The notes beneath the pieces are model-generated. The model had not been told where the DNA came from. It worked only from the letters and a program-made list of their open reading frames with translations, and did not search any database. From Pinguiococcus pyrenoidosus (lineage: Eukaryota > Sar > Pinguiophyceae > Pinguiochrysidales > Pinguiochrysidaceae): DNA of 29,013 bases. The translations under genes were made by a program, and so were the position numbers. The stretch is taken from contig JAAMXY010002531.1 of assembly GCA_019677205.1 (NCBI GenBank), forward strand, positions 329 to 29,341, read 5' to 3'. Positions 1 to 11,065 of the stretch are shown piece after piece; position 1 is the first letter of the stretch; each line of letters starts with the position of its first letter.

Positions 1-333
1 GAGGAGGAGTTGTTGGGAGTGGCTGGGAGGTGCGATACAACCTCGATGCGCCCGCCCGCCTCCCATCTTTTCTTCGCGCTTGATGCCGAGTTCCCTTTCT
101 CTTCCACTGAGACTGAGATCGAAGTGGCAGATTCAGCGTTGGGTTTTGGGAGGGCAGTACCCAGAGGCAACAATTCCCTCTTCTTAGTCTTTTGCAATGT
201 CCATTTATGAAGGTTTCCCTAAGGGAAAACAGGTATCCACCAACCAGTCCACCTCGCAAGCAAACGCGCAAATGAGCGAAACCTTAGATTTGCTCACACT
301 CCTCGATTCACATCTGACGGGCGACATGGACAT
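1..333. other. window-edge region, no gene established
   Basis: A plus-strand frame is open from base 1 to a stop at 208-210 and could be the last exon of a gene cut by the window edge. Its roughly 69 residues resemble nothing I recognise. The rest is a short 3' flank of the desaturase. A small inverted repeat (TTTCCC-TAA-GGGAAA) lies at 214-228. Confidence 0.2.
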
Positions 334-1664
334 CTAGTCATGCTGACGGTACCAAACAATGTTGCCTTCGTTCTCCACGAAGCGGCAAGTATACATACTG
401 CGGTAGAGCGCCTTCAAGAAGAAGGTATCATCCTTCATGTAGTACGGGCCCAGGACCTCCTTGATGTACTTGGTCGCCTCCACCGCGTTGTAGAAGGGCA
501 TCGTGTGGAAGAGGTGATGGCAGACGTGGCTATCCGTGATGTGGTGGAAGAGGTGGTCCAGCACCGGCGTGAAGGACCGATCGACCGTGCAAAGTGCGCC
601 GCGGAGCCAGTTCCACTCCTCGGCGCGGTAGTGGGGCATGAAGACGTCCGTGTGCTGCAGGTAGGTGATCATGACCAGCCAGTTGTTCACCCACATGTAT
701 GGCATCCAGTAGTACTTCAAGACCTCCACGACCCCGAACTCGCTGCAGCAGAAGGCGAGCACGCCGACCATCAGGAGCATGCCCACGTCGGAGCTCACAA
801 TGTCAAAGTACTCCTCCTTCGCAAAAAGCGCCGAGCTGGGGTTGAAGTGGTCGCGAGTCTTTCCGGCGTACTTGTGCGGCCCCGTGGCGTTCAGGAAGAG
901 GTAGCCCGGCATCCACCCAACCGTGAGCATGGTGAAGAGCCTCCACAGCACCACCAGCGGCACGTCGCGCATCAGGTCGCCGTCTTCCTCGTGGTAGTCG
1001 TCGCGGCGCGCCGGGCAGAAGACCTCGTCGTTCTCGCAGCTGCCGGTGTTGGAGTGGTGGTTGCGGTGGCTGATGCGCCAGCTGTGGTAGGGCACGAGCA
1101 GTGCGGAGTGCAGCACCCAGCCGACGGAGTCGTTCACAAACTTGGACGGGCTGAAGGCCTGGTGGCCGCACTCGTGCGCGATGACCCAGATGCCGGTGCA
1201 AACGGCCCCCTGCCAAAACCAGTAGGTCATCCAAAGCAACGCCCGTCCCCAAAAAGGCAGTCCGCTCGTGTCGATGTAGCTCGCGCCGAACGCCATCGCG
1301 CCGGCGATGATGAGGTCGACCGCCAAGTGCTGGAAGGACTTCACCATGCTACGCTGGAAGAGGTGCCTGGCGATGCAACACCCAGTCAGGCCTCCACCAC
1401 GGTTTGCCAAGTTGCAGCCACCATCACCGAAGCTACGGGCCAGCTGGCGCGGGATGCTCACCTGGGAATCGCCTTCTTGATCGTCATAAAATTGAACTCC
1501 GCCGGCCACTGCAGCGGCATCAGGTGCGGCGCAGCCTCGTCTGTGATGCCGGTTGCATACGGCGCCTAGTTTGCACAACAGCAGCTCCGTAAGTTCAAAT
1601 TCCAGCCGTTCCTGCCGCTCGAGACCTGCGGTGTCCACCCAAGTGCGCGTCCTTTCCAACCCAT
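334..1664 (-). CDS. Delta-12 (omega-6) type membrane fatty-acid desaturase
   Basis: Introduces a second double bond into oleoyl chains, probably in ER or plastid membrane lipids. Proposed exons: 1664-1626, 1565-1462 and 1366-334, giving 391 residues, close to the usual FAD2-like length. The last intron is certain: AG|GTGAGC to CCAG joins KKAIP to HLFQRS, a junction conserved in the family. The first intron (60 bp, 1625-1566) and the ATG at 1664 are inferred because they restore an open frame; the fallback start is the ATG at 1520 (363 residues). Three histidine boxes are present: HECGH at 112-116, HRNHH at 148-152 and HVCHH at 328-332, with hydrophobic segments between them. HECGH and HRxHH fit Delta-12 enzymes better than omega-3 enzymes, which usually have HDCGH. 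Substrate and compartment are inferred. Confidence 0.9.
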
Positions 1665-1680
1665 TCTTGCCACACCACCC

Positions 1681-2052
1681 TTAAGTTCGCTCCAGAAGCT
1701 GATACACACGCTCTCTGCACGCCACGCGGCAGCACTCGAGGCGTCTCTGTGAGCTGTATCCATTGAAGTTGTGGATTTCAACTCCGGTCCAAAGCAGCCT
1801 TTCGAAGGCCAAGGCAACCACGCCCACGTCCCCTCTCCGTCACGAGGCACTTACAAGTCGCAGCAAGAGATCCTCGCGAGAGCCCTCCGCGTCGATGGCG
1901 CGCAGCTCGCAATGCTTGCGCAGCTCTGCGTCCGACAGCGGCGCTAGCAGCGAGACGGACTTCTCCACGGACGGCGACAGCGCCACTGGCTTGGCCGCCG
2001 CGCCGGACGCGACGACGTCGCGCTCCGCTCCTTTTCCTGCTCCTCTGCCCAT
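1681..2052 (-). CDS. small SAP-domain protein
   Basis: Exons 2052-1855 and 1746-1681 give 87 residues. After a Gly/Ala/Lys-rich start, residues of about 36-66 (LSDAELRKHCELRAIDAEG followed by SREDLLLRL) have the two-helix pattern of a SAP domain, a DNA/RNA-binding module of chromatin and RNA-processing proteins. The donor CTT|GTAAGT at 1855/1854 is strong. The acceptor before 1746 is chosen because it keeps phase 0 and adds a helical, Arg/Leu-rich tail ending in TAA, so exon 2 is less sure than exon 1. The gene is head-to-head with DIS3. Its proposed stop lies only 16 bp before the proposed desaturase ATG on the same strand. Function beyond nucleic-acid binding is unknown. Confidence 0.55.
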
Positions 2053-2577
2053 GGTGTGCTGCTGACTTCCGGACTGCGGCGGAAGAGGCGCTCGGATCTG
2101 TGGCCCGCAACGTGGCGGCAGAAAGGGCCGCGTTTGGCCAGCAGCTGCAAGCGGATTGGCTCCAACCCATTTTGGATTTACGAACAGCGATGAAAACTGC
2201 GAGTGGGAGGACGTGATTGGGTCCGTCTCCGGATTTAGGCAGGCATAGGTGGCAGCGGACCTGACATAGTCCAAGGCGGATTGGTTCACTGCTTGTGACG
2301 GGAGCAGCAGCCGCGCCTGGGTGTTGAGACCACCCGTAGCACATGCGAATAACAGACTTTCGACGATCCTCGATCCTCGACCCTCGACGGGCTCCGCGGT
2401 ACCTTGCCGAGCTTCCGGATACAAGACTATCCGCAGTGGTACATTAACTCCGAATACTTTAGTACTCTTTTGGCAAGAACATACTAATCCATCTGTCCGA
2501 TTCTTATCAGCCCAGACTGGAATCGTCCATCGCCTGTGTTTTTTTTTGTGCGCTTTCGCTCCCAGTTTGCGTCTCAA
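2053..2577. promoter_or_regulatory. divergent intergenic region, SAP protein / DIS3
   Basis: This 525 bp lies between two start codons pointing away from each other and presumably holds both promoters. A T-rich run sits at about 2539-2550 just before the DIS3 ATG. No conserved element was recognised. The long minus-strand open frame crossing it has no recognisable protein character. Confidence 0.4.
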
Positions 2578-5500
2578 ATGACGTCGGAGCGCTTCTTCTG
2601 CAAGGCGTTTCACCGCCGCAGCCGTCGCGGGAAGGTTCTCAAGCTGCTGGAGGAGCACTACTTGCGCGACGACCTGGGATGTGGCACGCGCATTCTGCAT
2701 GGTGAGGAAGTGACCAACTTGCATCGCTTCACACAGCGCCGCTTTCTGAACCCGTTTGCAAAGGAAAAGCGGCCCAGCTGTCCGCCAAGGCGCTTCGAGA
2801 GCTAGCTTCGGAGCATGGAAGTCTGTCGGTGCTCGACACCAACGTCCTACTGCATCAGATGGACCTGCTGGAGGCGCCAAGTGCTGGCATGGGGACTTGC
2901 CTGCTGCTGCAAACGGTGCTCGAAGAGGTGAGCGCATCGAATGGTGTTGCAACTTTTCTCTTGGACTTTGTATCTCGCAATGCGCGTCGTCGATTCGGTA
3001 TCGTCGATTCGGTATTTGTGATTCGATACCTGTGATTCGGTATCTTGTACCTCATGTGTGACCGCATGTGTGACCGCATGTTTGACCGCATGTGTGGCTG
3101 CATGGTTCTGCAGGCAAAGCCCCTGAACTTCTCGCGTGCGCGCGCTCTCTGTGTGTATGGTTCATTGTGTATTGCTCCTCCTTCAGGTTCGGCACCGAGA
3201 TCTCAAGCTCTACAAGCGAGCGCGGGCCCTGCTTCGAGAAGAATCTCGTGCGTTTGTCGTCTTTGCCAACGAGCACCACGTGGCCACGCACATCGTTCGA
3301 GAGAAGCATGAGACGCCCAACGATAGAAACGATAGGTATCGTGTGTCTGCAGCAAGCCTTGCAGAAGAGAAATTCGCCTCAAACCAAGAAAAATCATCTC
3401 TGGGGCGTCCTCCAGGGCTATTCGCGTGGCAACCGCGTGGATGCAGAAGCAGATCCAAGATGCAGGACGAGCAAGCAGCGATGCGGACTCGCGCGATGTT
3501 GTCGTGCAGCTGCTATCCAATGATCGCGACAACCTGAGAAAGGCAGCGGAGGCAGGACTTCGCTGCCACTCCGTTCATGATTTCGTCGCGTCCTTGGGCC
3601 AGGAGCACGTGGCTTTGCTGGATGTCCTGGGCCCCATGGACTCGGAGTTGGGAGACGGAGTGGTCGACGAGGACATGATGGACCAAGAGACATCGAGAAC
3701 GGCGCTGTATGCTCCGCACCTAAGTGAAGCAGATCTGCTGGCGGGCGTCAGGCGGAAACGCTTCTTCCGCGGCACCCTCCGATGCGCTGGGAACGATTGG
3801 ACAGACTGCTACGTCGTGGTGCATAGCGAGACGGGCGATCGCAAAGCGATCCGGCTGAGCGGGAAGGAGAACGTGAATCGGGCAATCGAAGGGGACTTGG
3901 TCGTCATCGAAGTTCTGCCTCAGGAGCAATGGGTCGGAGACCCCAAGGCGGCAAAAGACGGCGGAGCGGACGCGCAGGATCGGCCCAAGTCAGGTACGAC
4001 GACGCAGGAAAGTTCTACACACACACGCAAAAAGAAAAAAAACCGCCTGGGTGTGGGCACAACGCACCTCACCCACCATCACCTGACAACGACCACCTGA
4101 CACCCCTCGTCTGACTCGGCGCAAGTAGAAGCCGACATTGGCACCATCGGCATGGAGGTCGGAGACGCCTCGATCGAAGCCCTGGAGAACATTCACGAGA
4201 AGTCTTCGGGGGCCGAGGCAGCCTCGGCGGATGAACAAGTGCAGGGACGGCCCCATGGTCGCGTCGTGGGCATTCTGAAGCGGCGATGGAGGCAGTACGC
4301 GGGATCGCTGCTCAGGTCCGAGAGCAAAGACGGAGCGGCCTCGGTAGGGCTGGCGGAGACCAAAGTCTTCCTTCCAGTGGACGCGCGGATCCCAGCGATT
4401 TCCATCCGCACGCGACAAGCGTCACTGCTCCAGGACAAAAGAATGCTGGTGGCCATGGACAGCTGGCCGGTGGATTCGCCATACCCGAGGGGCCACTACG
4501 TCCGAACGCTGGGTACCATCGGCGAGAAGGGCGTCGAGACAGCGGTGGTGTTGCATGAGCATGACATCCCCTGCGATCCGTTCACGGACGAGGTCATGGC
4601 CTGTCTCCCGCCCCGCGATTGGAGGATCACAGCCGACAACTCCGTTGGGCGGCGAGACCTTCGAGGGCTGCCTGTCCTCAGCATCGACCCACCGGGCTGC
4701 AAGGACATCGACGACGCTCTTCATTGCAAAGAGCTGCCGAGCAAGAACTGGGAGGTACATAAGCAGTCAAGACTTGCCCGCATGTGCGCATAGTAACGAA
4801 GAGGGCTACGCGACCCTAGGTTGGCGTGCACATTGCGGATGTCACCTATTTCGTGAAGCCAGACACCCCCATCGACATCGAAGCAGCCAAGAGAAGCACG
4901 TCGACATATCTCGTGGACCGACGCCTCGACATGCTGCCGGGCCTTCTGACCACGGAGCTTTGCTCGCTACGGTCCAGCGAGGACCACTTTGCCTTCAGCG
5001 TCCTCTGGGAAATGACACCTGAAGGGGAGATCGTCTCTGTAGACTTTGCGAAGACCGTCATTAAAAGCATCGCGTCGCTTACGTACGATCAAGCCCAGGA
5101 GATGATCGACGCTCCGCCTGACGACCGAGGCGTTGAAACCCTTGCCGTGAAGCGGTTGGCCAAGCTGGCGAGGATCTTCAGGAAGCGACGCATAGAAGCG
5201 GGTGCCGTCACGCTGGCCTCGCCGGAAGTCAAGTTCAAGATGGACGCAGAGAGCTTGAATCCCACGGACGTCCAGACCTATGCGATGAAGGAGGCCAACT
5301 CGCTGGTGGAAGAGTTCATGCTCCTGGCCAACATCACCGTCGGCAAGAAGATCCTGAGGCACTACCCCACGCTGTCCGTGCTACGCAGGCATCCAGCACC
5401 GTCAAGGCAGCAGTTCGAGAGCCTCGAGAGAGTCGCGCAGAGCGTTGGCGTTGCTTTGGACGTGTCCTCGTCCAAGAAGCTGGCAGATAGCCTCGACGCG

Positions 5501-6484
5501 GCTGAGCGGAAGGACGATCCGTACTTCAACAAGCTTCTGCGAATCCTCGCAACGCGATGCATGACCCCGGCGCAGTACTTCTGCAGCGGAGAGCTACCTC
5601 AGGAGGATTGGCATCACTACGGCCTTGCGGCTCCGATCTACACGCACTTCACGTCGCCGATTCGGAGATACGCAGACGTGGTGGTGCACCGGCTTCTGGC
5701 TGCAACGATCGGCGTAGCGCCTCTGCCGGCATCTCTGATGCGGAAAGACAACATTCGAGACCTGGCGGACAACATGAATCGGCGTCATCGAGCAGCGCAA
5801 ATGGCTGGCAGGTGAGCCACATACAGCAAGGCCTGAGCCGCACGCTGGGAGACGCTCCTTTCTTTGCTACGTTGTCTTTTTCTGGCAAAGTCTGAGTCTC
5901 TACCGTTCCCGCCATTTTTTTTCAGGTCAAGTGTGGCGCTGCACACGCAACTCTACTTCAAAGACAGGACCGTGCGGGAGAGAGCGTACGTACTCAGCGT
6001 GAAGCGCGATGTCCTGTCGGTGTTGGTGCCGCGATTTGGAATCGAGGGCGTGGTGCATTTGAATAACTACAGTGTAGAGCACGACGCGCAGGGCCATTCC
6101 TTGACTTTTTCTGCTGTTGGGAAGATCAGCGTCACAATCCGCGCCCTCCAGTCCGTGGAGATAGAGATTTCGGTGGACGAATCCCTTGAGGGCCGGAATG
6201 CCGTACGGCTCCGAATTCTTCAGCCCGCCCTGTCTGACTTCGAAGTTGGCGCAGTTGGTGCAAAGGAAGGTGGTGCAAAGGAAGGTGGTGCAGAGGAAGG
6301 TGGTGCAGAGGAAGGTGGTGCAAAGGAAGGTGGTGCAAAGGAAGGGACTGAAAAGGAAGAAACTGTGGAAGAGGAAGAGGCGCACAAACAGGAGAAGAAG
6401 CAGTCGAAGAAGCAGTCGAAGAAGCAGGAGAAGAAGCGCAAGTCGCAGAGTCCCGCCAAGCGCGGAAAGCGCCAGAAGAGATGA
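2578..6484 (+). CDS. DIS3: exosome ribonuclease DIS3/RRP44
   Basis: Catalytic subunit of the RNA exosome (3'-5' exonuclease plus endonuclease). Seven exons: 2578-2701, 2770-2927, 3187-3335, 3416-3993, 4126-4754, 4820-5811 and 5926-6484, giving 1062 residues. The start of exon 2 is set by phase (weak acceptor), and exon 5 could start at 4129. The PIN domain has all four acidic positions: D64 in LDTNV, E94 in VLEEV, D140 in NDRNDR and D180 in LSNDRDN. The RNB domain has SIDPPGCKDIDDAL at 522-535, so exonuclease activity is expected. Cold-shock-like regions precede RNB, and an S1 domain follows at roughly 880-960. The N-terminal CR3 cysteine cluster seems reduced to a single CG. The tail carries six Gly-Ala-Lys/Glu-Glu-Gly pentads and a Lys-rich, probably nuclear-localising end. 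Confidence 0.96.
3054..3104. repeat. 12-bp tandem repeat in DIS3 intron 2
   Basis: About four imperfect copies of TGTGACCGCATG lie in the intron 2928-3186. Several copies of GATTCGGTATC-like sequence stand just before them (about 2992-3045). The intron is longer than most others here, consistent with local repeat expansion. Confidence 0.75.
6252..6345 (+). repeat. 15-bp coding tandem repeat in DIS3 tail
   Basis: Six near-identical 15-bp units (GGTGCAAAGGAAGGT with A/G variants) encode a Gly-Ala-Lys/Glu-Glu-Gly pentad near residues 985-1018. Units differ only at the Lys/Glu codon, which suggests recent in-frame duplication after the S1 domain. Confidence 0.9.
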
Positions 6485-6588
6485 AGACGAAGGGACGGAT
6501 GCCATGGAAAATAGGAACGTCCTGGATTATCCTATCTTCCCCCGAGTTCCCAGGTACCAGATTTGAAACACAGCGCCAAGTGATCTGC

Positions 6589-8248
6589 CTACTTTTGCTT
6601 CGCCTTGATGGCCTTCAAGAGTTCCAAGGTCTCCGCGCTCACCGTCTCTCCGCCGGCAGCTGGGGACGGCTTGGGCGCCGGGGCAGGAGCGGGGGCAGGA
6701 GCGGGAGCCACGGCCTTCGGCTCCGGCTTCGGCTCGGGCTTGGGTTCCGGCTTCGGTTCCACCGTCGGCTCCGGCTTGAGTGCAGGTGCGGGCAAGGGCG
6801 CGGGCTCCGGAGTGGGAGCGACGGCCTTCGGCTCTGGCTTCGGCGCCGGCAGGGGCTCCGGCTTCGGCTCCACCTTCGGCGCAGGGGTGGGAGCGGGAGC
6901 CGGCTTGGGTGCCTCCGCCGCGGGCGGAGCCGGCTTGCTCGCTTCCTTAGGGGCGACCTTCAACGAGGCCTTGACCTTCTCATCCGCACGGTCTGTCTCG
7001 CGCACAGTGCCGATCTTCGGAGGCGGAATGCCTCCCTCCTCGAGGACTCCCTTGAGGTCCACCTTGTTCGTAACCTTCTTCTTCTCCTGGATCTTCTTGC
7101 GGCGGACGTCCTTGGGCTCCACCTTTGCGTTTCAACGTTGAGTAGATGGGATCGACTGCGCGCGCCGCCTCCCGAAGCCTTACCTTCTTCGTGGGCGTTG
7201 GTGCCGGCGCGGATCCGCCGCTGGGCGCGGAGATGCTGGGCACCGAGATGCTCGGAAGGGAGACGCCGGGGAGCTTCACGTCGTTCAGGGCCCCAGGGCT
7301 AAGAATCTGGAACGCCAGGCCTCCGAAGCCAAGAGCGAGGGCGCCCGCGGCCACCGTGGCCCTGGGAACATCCTCGTCCGACAAGCCGATCTCCACGTCA
7401 ACGTTTCGCGTCGCCTCTGCGGCCTTCTCCTACGACGCAAACACCGGGAAGGAGGCGTCGTCAGGGGAGACTCCTCGTTGAGGCGTTCCACACAGACTGC
7501 ACATGTGGCTACCTCGGCTTCGCGCTTCGCCCTCGTCTTCATGAGGTACGAACGGCCTGCGATAAGCGCGGCCGACGGAGCCGCAAACAGCGCAGCGCCC
7601 AGGCCGGCGGTGGCGATCTTTCCGGCCTTTTTGTCGATCGGCAGGTCCGGCACGCTAGGGAGGCTCGGCAGCGACGGGACGCTCACTTTGGGGAGCTCCG
7701 GTGCCTTGATCTCCGGCAGCTTCGGCGCCTCGGTGGTCTTGACCCTCGACTTGGTGTTGCCCGAAACGGAAGGAATGCTGGGCACTTCGGCCTTGGGCAG
7801 CTCAATCTTCGCCGCTGCCTTCTTCACAGCCCCCTTCGCCGCGGGAGCAGGCGCAGGCGCAGGCGCAGGCGCGGATGCCGGAGTGAACATCTTCTTGGCG
7901 TCACCTGACAGGAGGCATCCTCGTGAGATCTGCGCCCAAGGCCGGCACCAGCGGGGGCTGCCGCTGCCCTGATCTGGCACACGTCTTGGCGAAATCTTGG
8001 CGATCCCGCCGCCGGCGCGCTCACTCCAGGCACGTCGAGTTATCCACAAGGTGCCCGGAGACCAGGGCGCCACCGGCGGCCATTGCGGCTACCAGCTCCG
8101 CAAGAGGGGCGTTCTCACCTATCACGCCGAGGCTCTTCTCGAGGTCGTCCAAGGACATCCTGGGCGATATCCGCGTCCGCAGGGCCCTGCCGGGCGCCTG
8201 GAAGGCGACGGCCGGCAAGGCGAGGAGCACAAGACACAGGGTGCGCAT
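6589..8248 (-). CDS. plastid-targeted Pro/Ala-rich membrane protein, unknown function
   Basis: Exons 8248-8119, 7904-7513, 7429-7184 and 7122-6589 give 433 residues. The last two introns are firm (GAG|GTAGCC to TAG, and AAG|GTAAGG to AAAG, both phase 0). The first uses GTGAGA to TGTCAG and matches in phase 1. The N-terminus is a signal peptide followed by VAFQAP and a basic Arg-rich stretch, the bipartite form expected for a complex red-lineage plastid. Two hydrophobic Ala/Gly/Leu segments follow, near GLGAALFAAPSAALIAG and TVAAGALALGFGGLAFQIL. Both are flanked by Pro-Ser-Val/Leu stretches. The C-terminal 120 or so residues are PAPAP/PEPKPEP repeats and end in a short helix with KAIKAKQK. The frame past 8118 also looks hydrophobic, so an alternative exon is possible. 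No known family was recognised. Confidence 0.75.
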
Positions 8249-8408
8249 GTTCACCACGTTGCACTCCGATCCAGGCGGCTCTGCCGCGCACCTACGTGCG
8301 TGCGTTGTGCGCCCGCACGTCTTGTCGGCCCCAGCGGATACCAATTCAATGTCCGGTATCTGCGAAGATTTCGGTCTTCGCGACCACGCCACTGGTTCTC
8401 CGCTTGTC
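8249..8408. promoter_or_regulatory. short gap before plastid-protein gene
   Basis: This 160 bp separates the end of the transporter gene from the ATG of the plastid-protein gene on the same strand, one of only two tandem junctions here. It must hold a terminator and a promoter if both are monocistronic. No motif was recognised. Confidence 0.3.
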
Positions 8409-11065
8409 CTACAGCTGCCGCGCCGAACGAATCTCGGGTCCTCGCGCTGACGCAGCGCCTGCGTCGCCGGCTTCTCCGACCAAGTCTTTTTCGTTGTCCA
8501 TCAACGACACTTGCTCGAGATCCGCATGCCTGCCAGGGTCCAGTTCGGCACCGTTGGCGTGGGGCGTGGTGACGGCCTTGGGCGCCGACGGCGCTCGCGC
8601 TCGATCGAGGTCGAGAATCCCGTAGAAGCACACCGTCATCGCAACGAGCGTCCCCGTGATGGCGATGAGCCCCAGCATCGTCAGCAGCAAGAAGGCGCCC
8701 TGTGCAAGACACCACCCCCCGTCAGATAATCTCTGTGGGAAAAGCTTCCTGCCCGCATGAAACGAGCTGGGGGAAGGGATCACTTACGCCGGGCAGTCGA
8801 TGGCCGTTGTCGTAGGTCAGACTGAACCAGAGGGGACCCGCCATCTGCCCTACGCCATTCACGAAGCCAAGAAAGCCCTGCCGCCCGACTCCCGACTCGC
8901 CTAGCCAGCGGGAAGAGCGCCACCACTCAGATGCAGACGGCCACCGGAGCGGCCCGACTCCTGAGCGCGCGAGGCCTGCAAGGATGGTTCACCTGAGGAC
9001 GCCTCGAGGGGGATCCGTGAGAACAGTGATCTCGCAGGGGCGTTGAGCATCGGAAAGCTGATCTCATACACGATGAGAGGCACGATGACATGCCACGGAC
9101 GCAAACCCGGATCCCTGTGCGCAGCAGGACGCCGATTATGCCTTGCCTGCGTTTCCCCTGCTGTTCTTCCGTCTCACGGCATGCAACCGTGCCCACTCCA
9201 AGACCTGCCCGCTCAAGGACATGCCAGCTTGCACCATGGACTCCGATTCAAAGACCGACAACTCCGACGTACCGAAATGCGACGGCCATCGCAATCTGAG
9301 AACCCAGCAGAACCATCGAGCCCATCAGAAGGAAAGCCCGGTCGTCGAGCTGGTTCTTGCACATCGAGTAGTTGATGAAAGCCGCCACAGGCAACAGCAT
9401 CATCGTCAAGCTAGTCAAGAATCGACGAAGCCGCTCAGCATACAGTGCAGGATGGCTCGCTGGGCAGCAGCGCCGCTCACCTTGCCATCATGATTGAGAT
9501 GCCCGTGGGACTCCACTGGAAGAACGTGACGCAGATTGGTGTGATCATCGTCTCAAACACGCCGACGCTGAAAAACAGGGTGAAAATTGTCAGTGCGCAA
9601 ATCGCACTGATCAGGCGACGCTCACAGCTGCGCATCTCGCGAACGACATCCTCGCGCTCAAAGGACGGTCGCTCAGTCTCGGGCAAGACGTCCGTGGCGG
9701 CCATCGATGCGATCTCGGTCATTGCGATTTCCCGCGTCCTCTCACCACCGCTGCAGGCTCTGCCGTCGCTCAGCTTCTCATCCAGACTCTTCTCGTCCGA
9801 AGCTGGCTTCGCTCCACGATTGTGCACAGACTCCGCTAGGCTCCGTGCACCGCTTTGGAGAGCGTCTGTGGCCGCGGCAGCAAGCAGCGGCGTCGTCTCA
9901 GATGCCTCTTCGTGGCTCTCCTGCTTCCCACGGCTCTTCTTTATCCTCGGCAATGTCACTGCACTAGGATCCTCCAGCAATGCGAGAGCAAGAACCAGCA
10001 GGAATAAGGTCAAGATGGTGAGCACGAGGCCGGGGGAGTTCAAGGTGTCGATGATCTCCGTCGATCCGTGCTTCACCGAAACGAAGCTGCAGAGGATATT
10101 GAAAGCCGGACCCATGCAGATCCCCAGCATCTTCAGCAGGTTGAAGTTGCACAACATCAATGTACGGCGTCTGCCGAAGGTCCAAGAGGTCCGAGACATC
10201 GGAAAAGTCGGAGATGAGAACATGGGCGGCACAACGCTACAGGCGCCGCTTGGTAATCAATGCTGGACGCTAACCTACCTCCGCATCCCCTCGGTCACGT
10301 CCACGATGTAGCCATTCATGAGCGTCTGTGCACCGCCCAGGAACCCGACGAACAGGCGTCCTGATAACCAAAAGTCCCTCAGCTTCGAAGCTCTCATGTT
10401 TCTTGGCACGTGGAAAGCTCGAAGCTCTGAGGCGTACCTATGATGAGCGCGGCAACGGATGCCCTGCCCGGCGTCATGAACCCCGCCAGAAGGTACACTG
10501 CGGCCAACAGCAAACACTGAGCAAGTCGTGCCGCTTCTCGCACCGGTCAAAAACGGTCAACTCACCGATGTTGCCAATGCTGGAGACGCATAATATCACC
10601 GAATAAGCGCTGCGGTACCTGAGCGAGGAAGAAAAGCGGGCGGCTTTTGAGTTCTGCAGCGGCATTTTCCATTCACGGACTCCTCTCCAAAGCTTGCTCT
10701 GCCAGGCTTTGGAAGCGGAAGCGGTGGAGCGCCTCTCGCACCCTCTCAGCATCTATGGAGTGGCCGCCCAAGACGAGGCCTGGAGGATCTGACCGGACGC
10801 ACCCGTGTTTTGCCGCGTACAGGCCCATGATGGGCCGAATGAGCGTCGACGCCAGGCTAAAGGCTGCGAAGCAGCAAGACGTGGCCAGCATATCTCCACC
10901 TGCCACATTCACGCGTGATGAGCCAAACTTGAAAGCCATTTTCCTTGCAATCCAAAGCGCGGGAGTACCGCAGCGCAGCACGTAGGAGTACAAGGTGGGC
11001 ACGATGATGGTGTACTCCACCGCCTCGGAGAACGTGATGATCCCAATGACGCACAGAGACGCCAT
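8409..11065 (-). CDS. MFS transporter, MFSD8/CLN7-like
   Basis: Ten exons with consistent phase: 11065-10969, 10899-10803, 10618-10566, 10497-10438, 10360-10279, 10170-9481, 9410-9273, 9114-8993, 8900-8788 and 8699-8409, giving 580 residues. ATG at 11065 puts TM1 almost at the N-terminus (TFSEAVEYTIIVPTLYSYV). LASTLIRPIMGLYAAKHG is the MFS loop 2-3 signature. GRLFVGFLGGAQTLMNGYIVDVT and PLWFSLTYDNGH match the MFSD8/SPX-MFS group. About twelve helices are split by a hydrophilic loop at roughly 196-315, rich in Ser/Glu. That loop holds E221-TTPLL, an acidic dileucine sorting motif, which suggests delivery to a lysosome/vacuole-type membrane. The substrate cannot be told. The ATG region is head-to-head with ISCA2. 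Confidence 0.88.

Noticed and set aside
340-1569. 409-residue plus-strand open frame
   Set aside because: It is the antisense of the desaturase exons, rich in Val/His/Arg with no domain; the minus strand carries all three His boxes.
1840-2952. 370-residue minus-strand open frame
   Set aside because: Only its last 66 residues (SAP domain, ATG at 2052) look like protein; the rest is antisense to DIS3 exons 1-2 and their promoter.
5927-6505. 192-residue minus-strand frame with Leu-rich and Thr-Phe-Leu-Cys repeats
   Set aside because: The antisense of the DIS3 Lys/Glu-rich tail and its 15-bp repeat, not a membrane protein.
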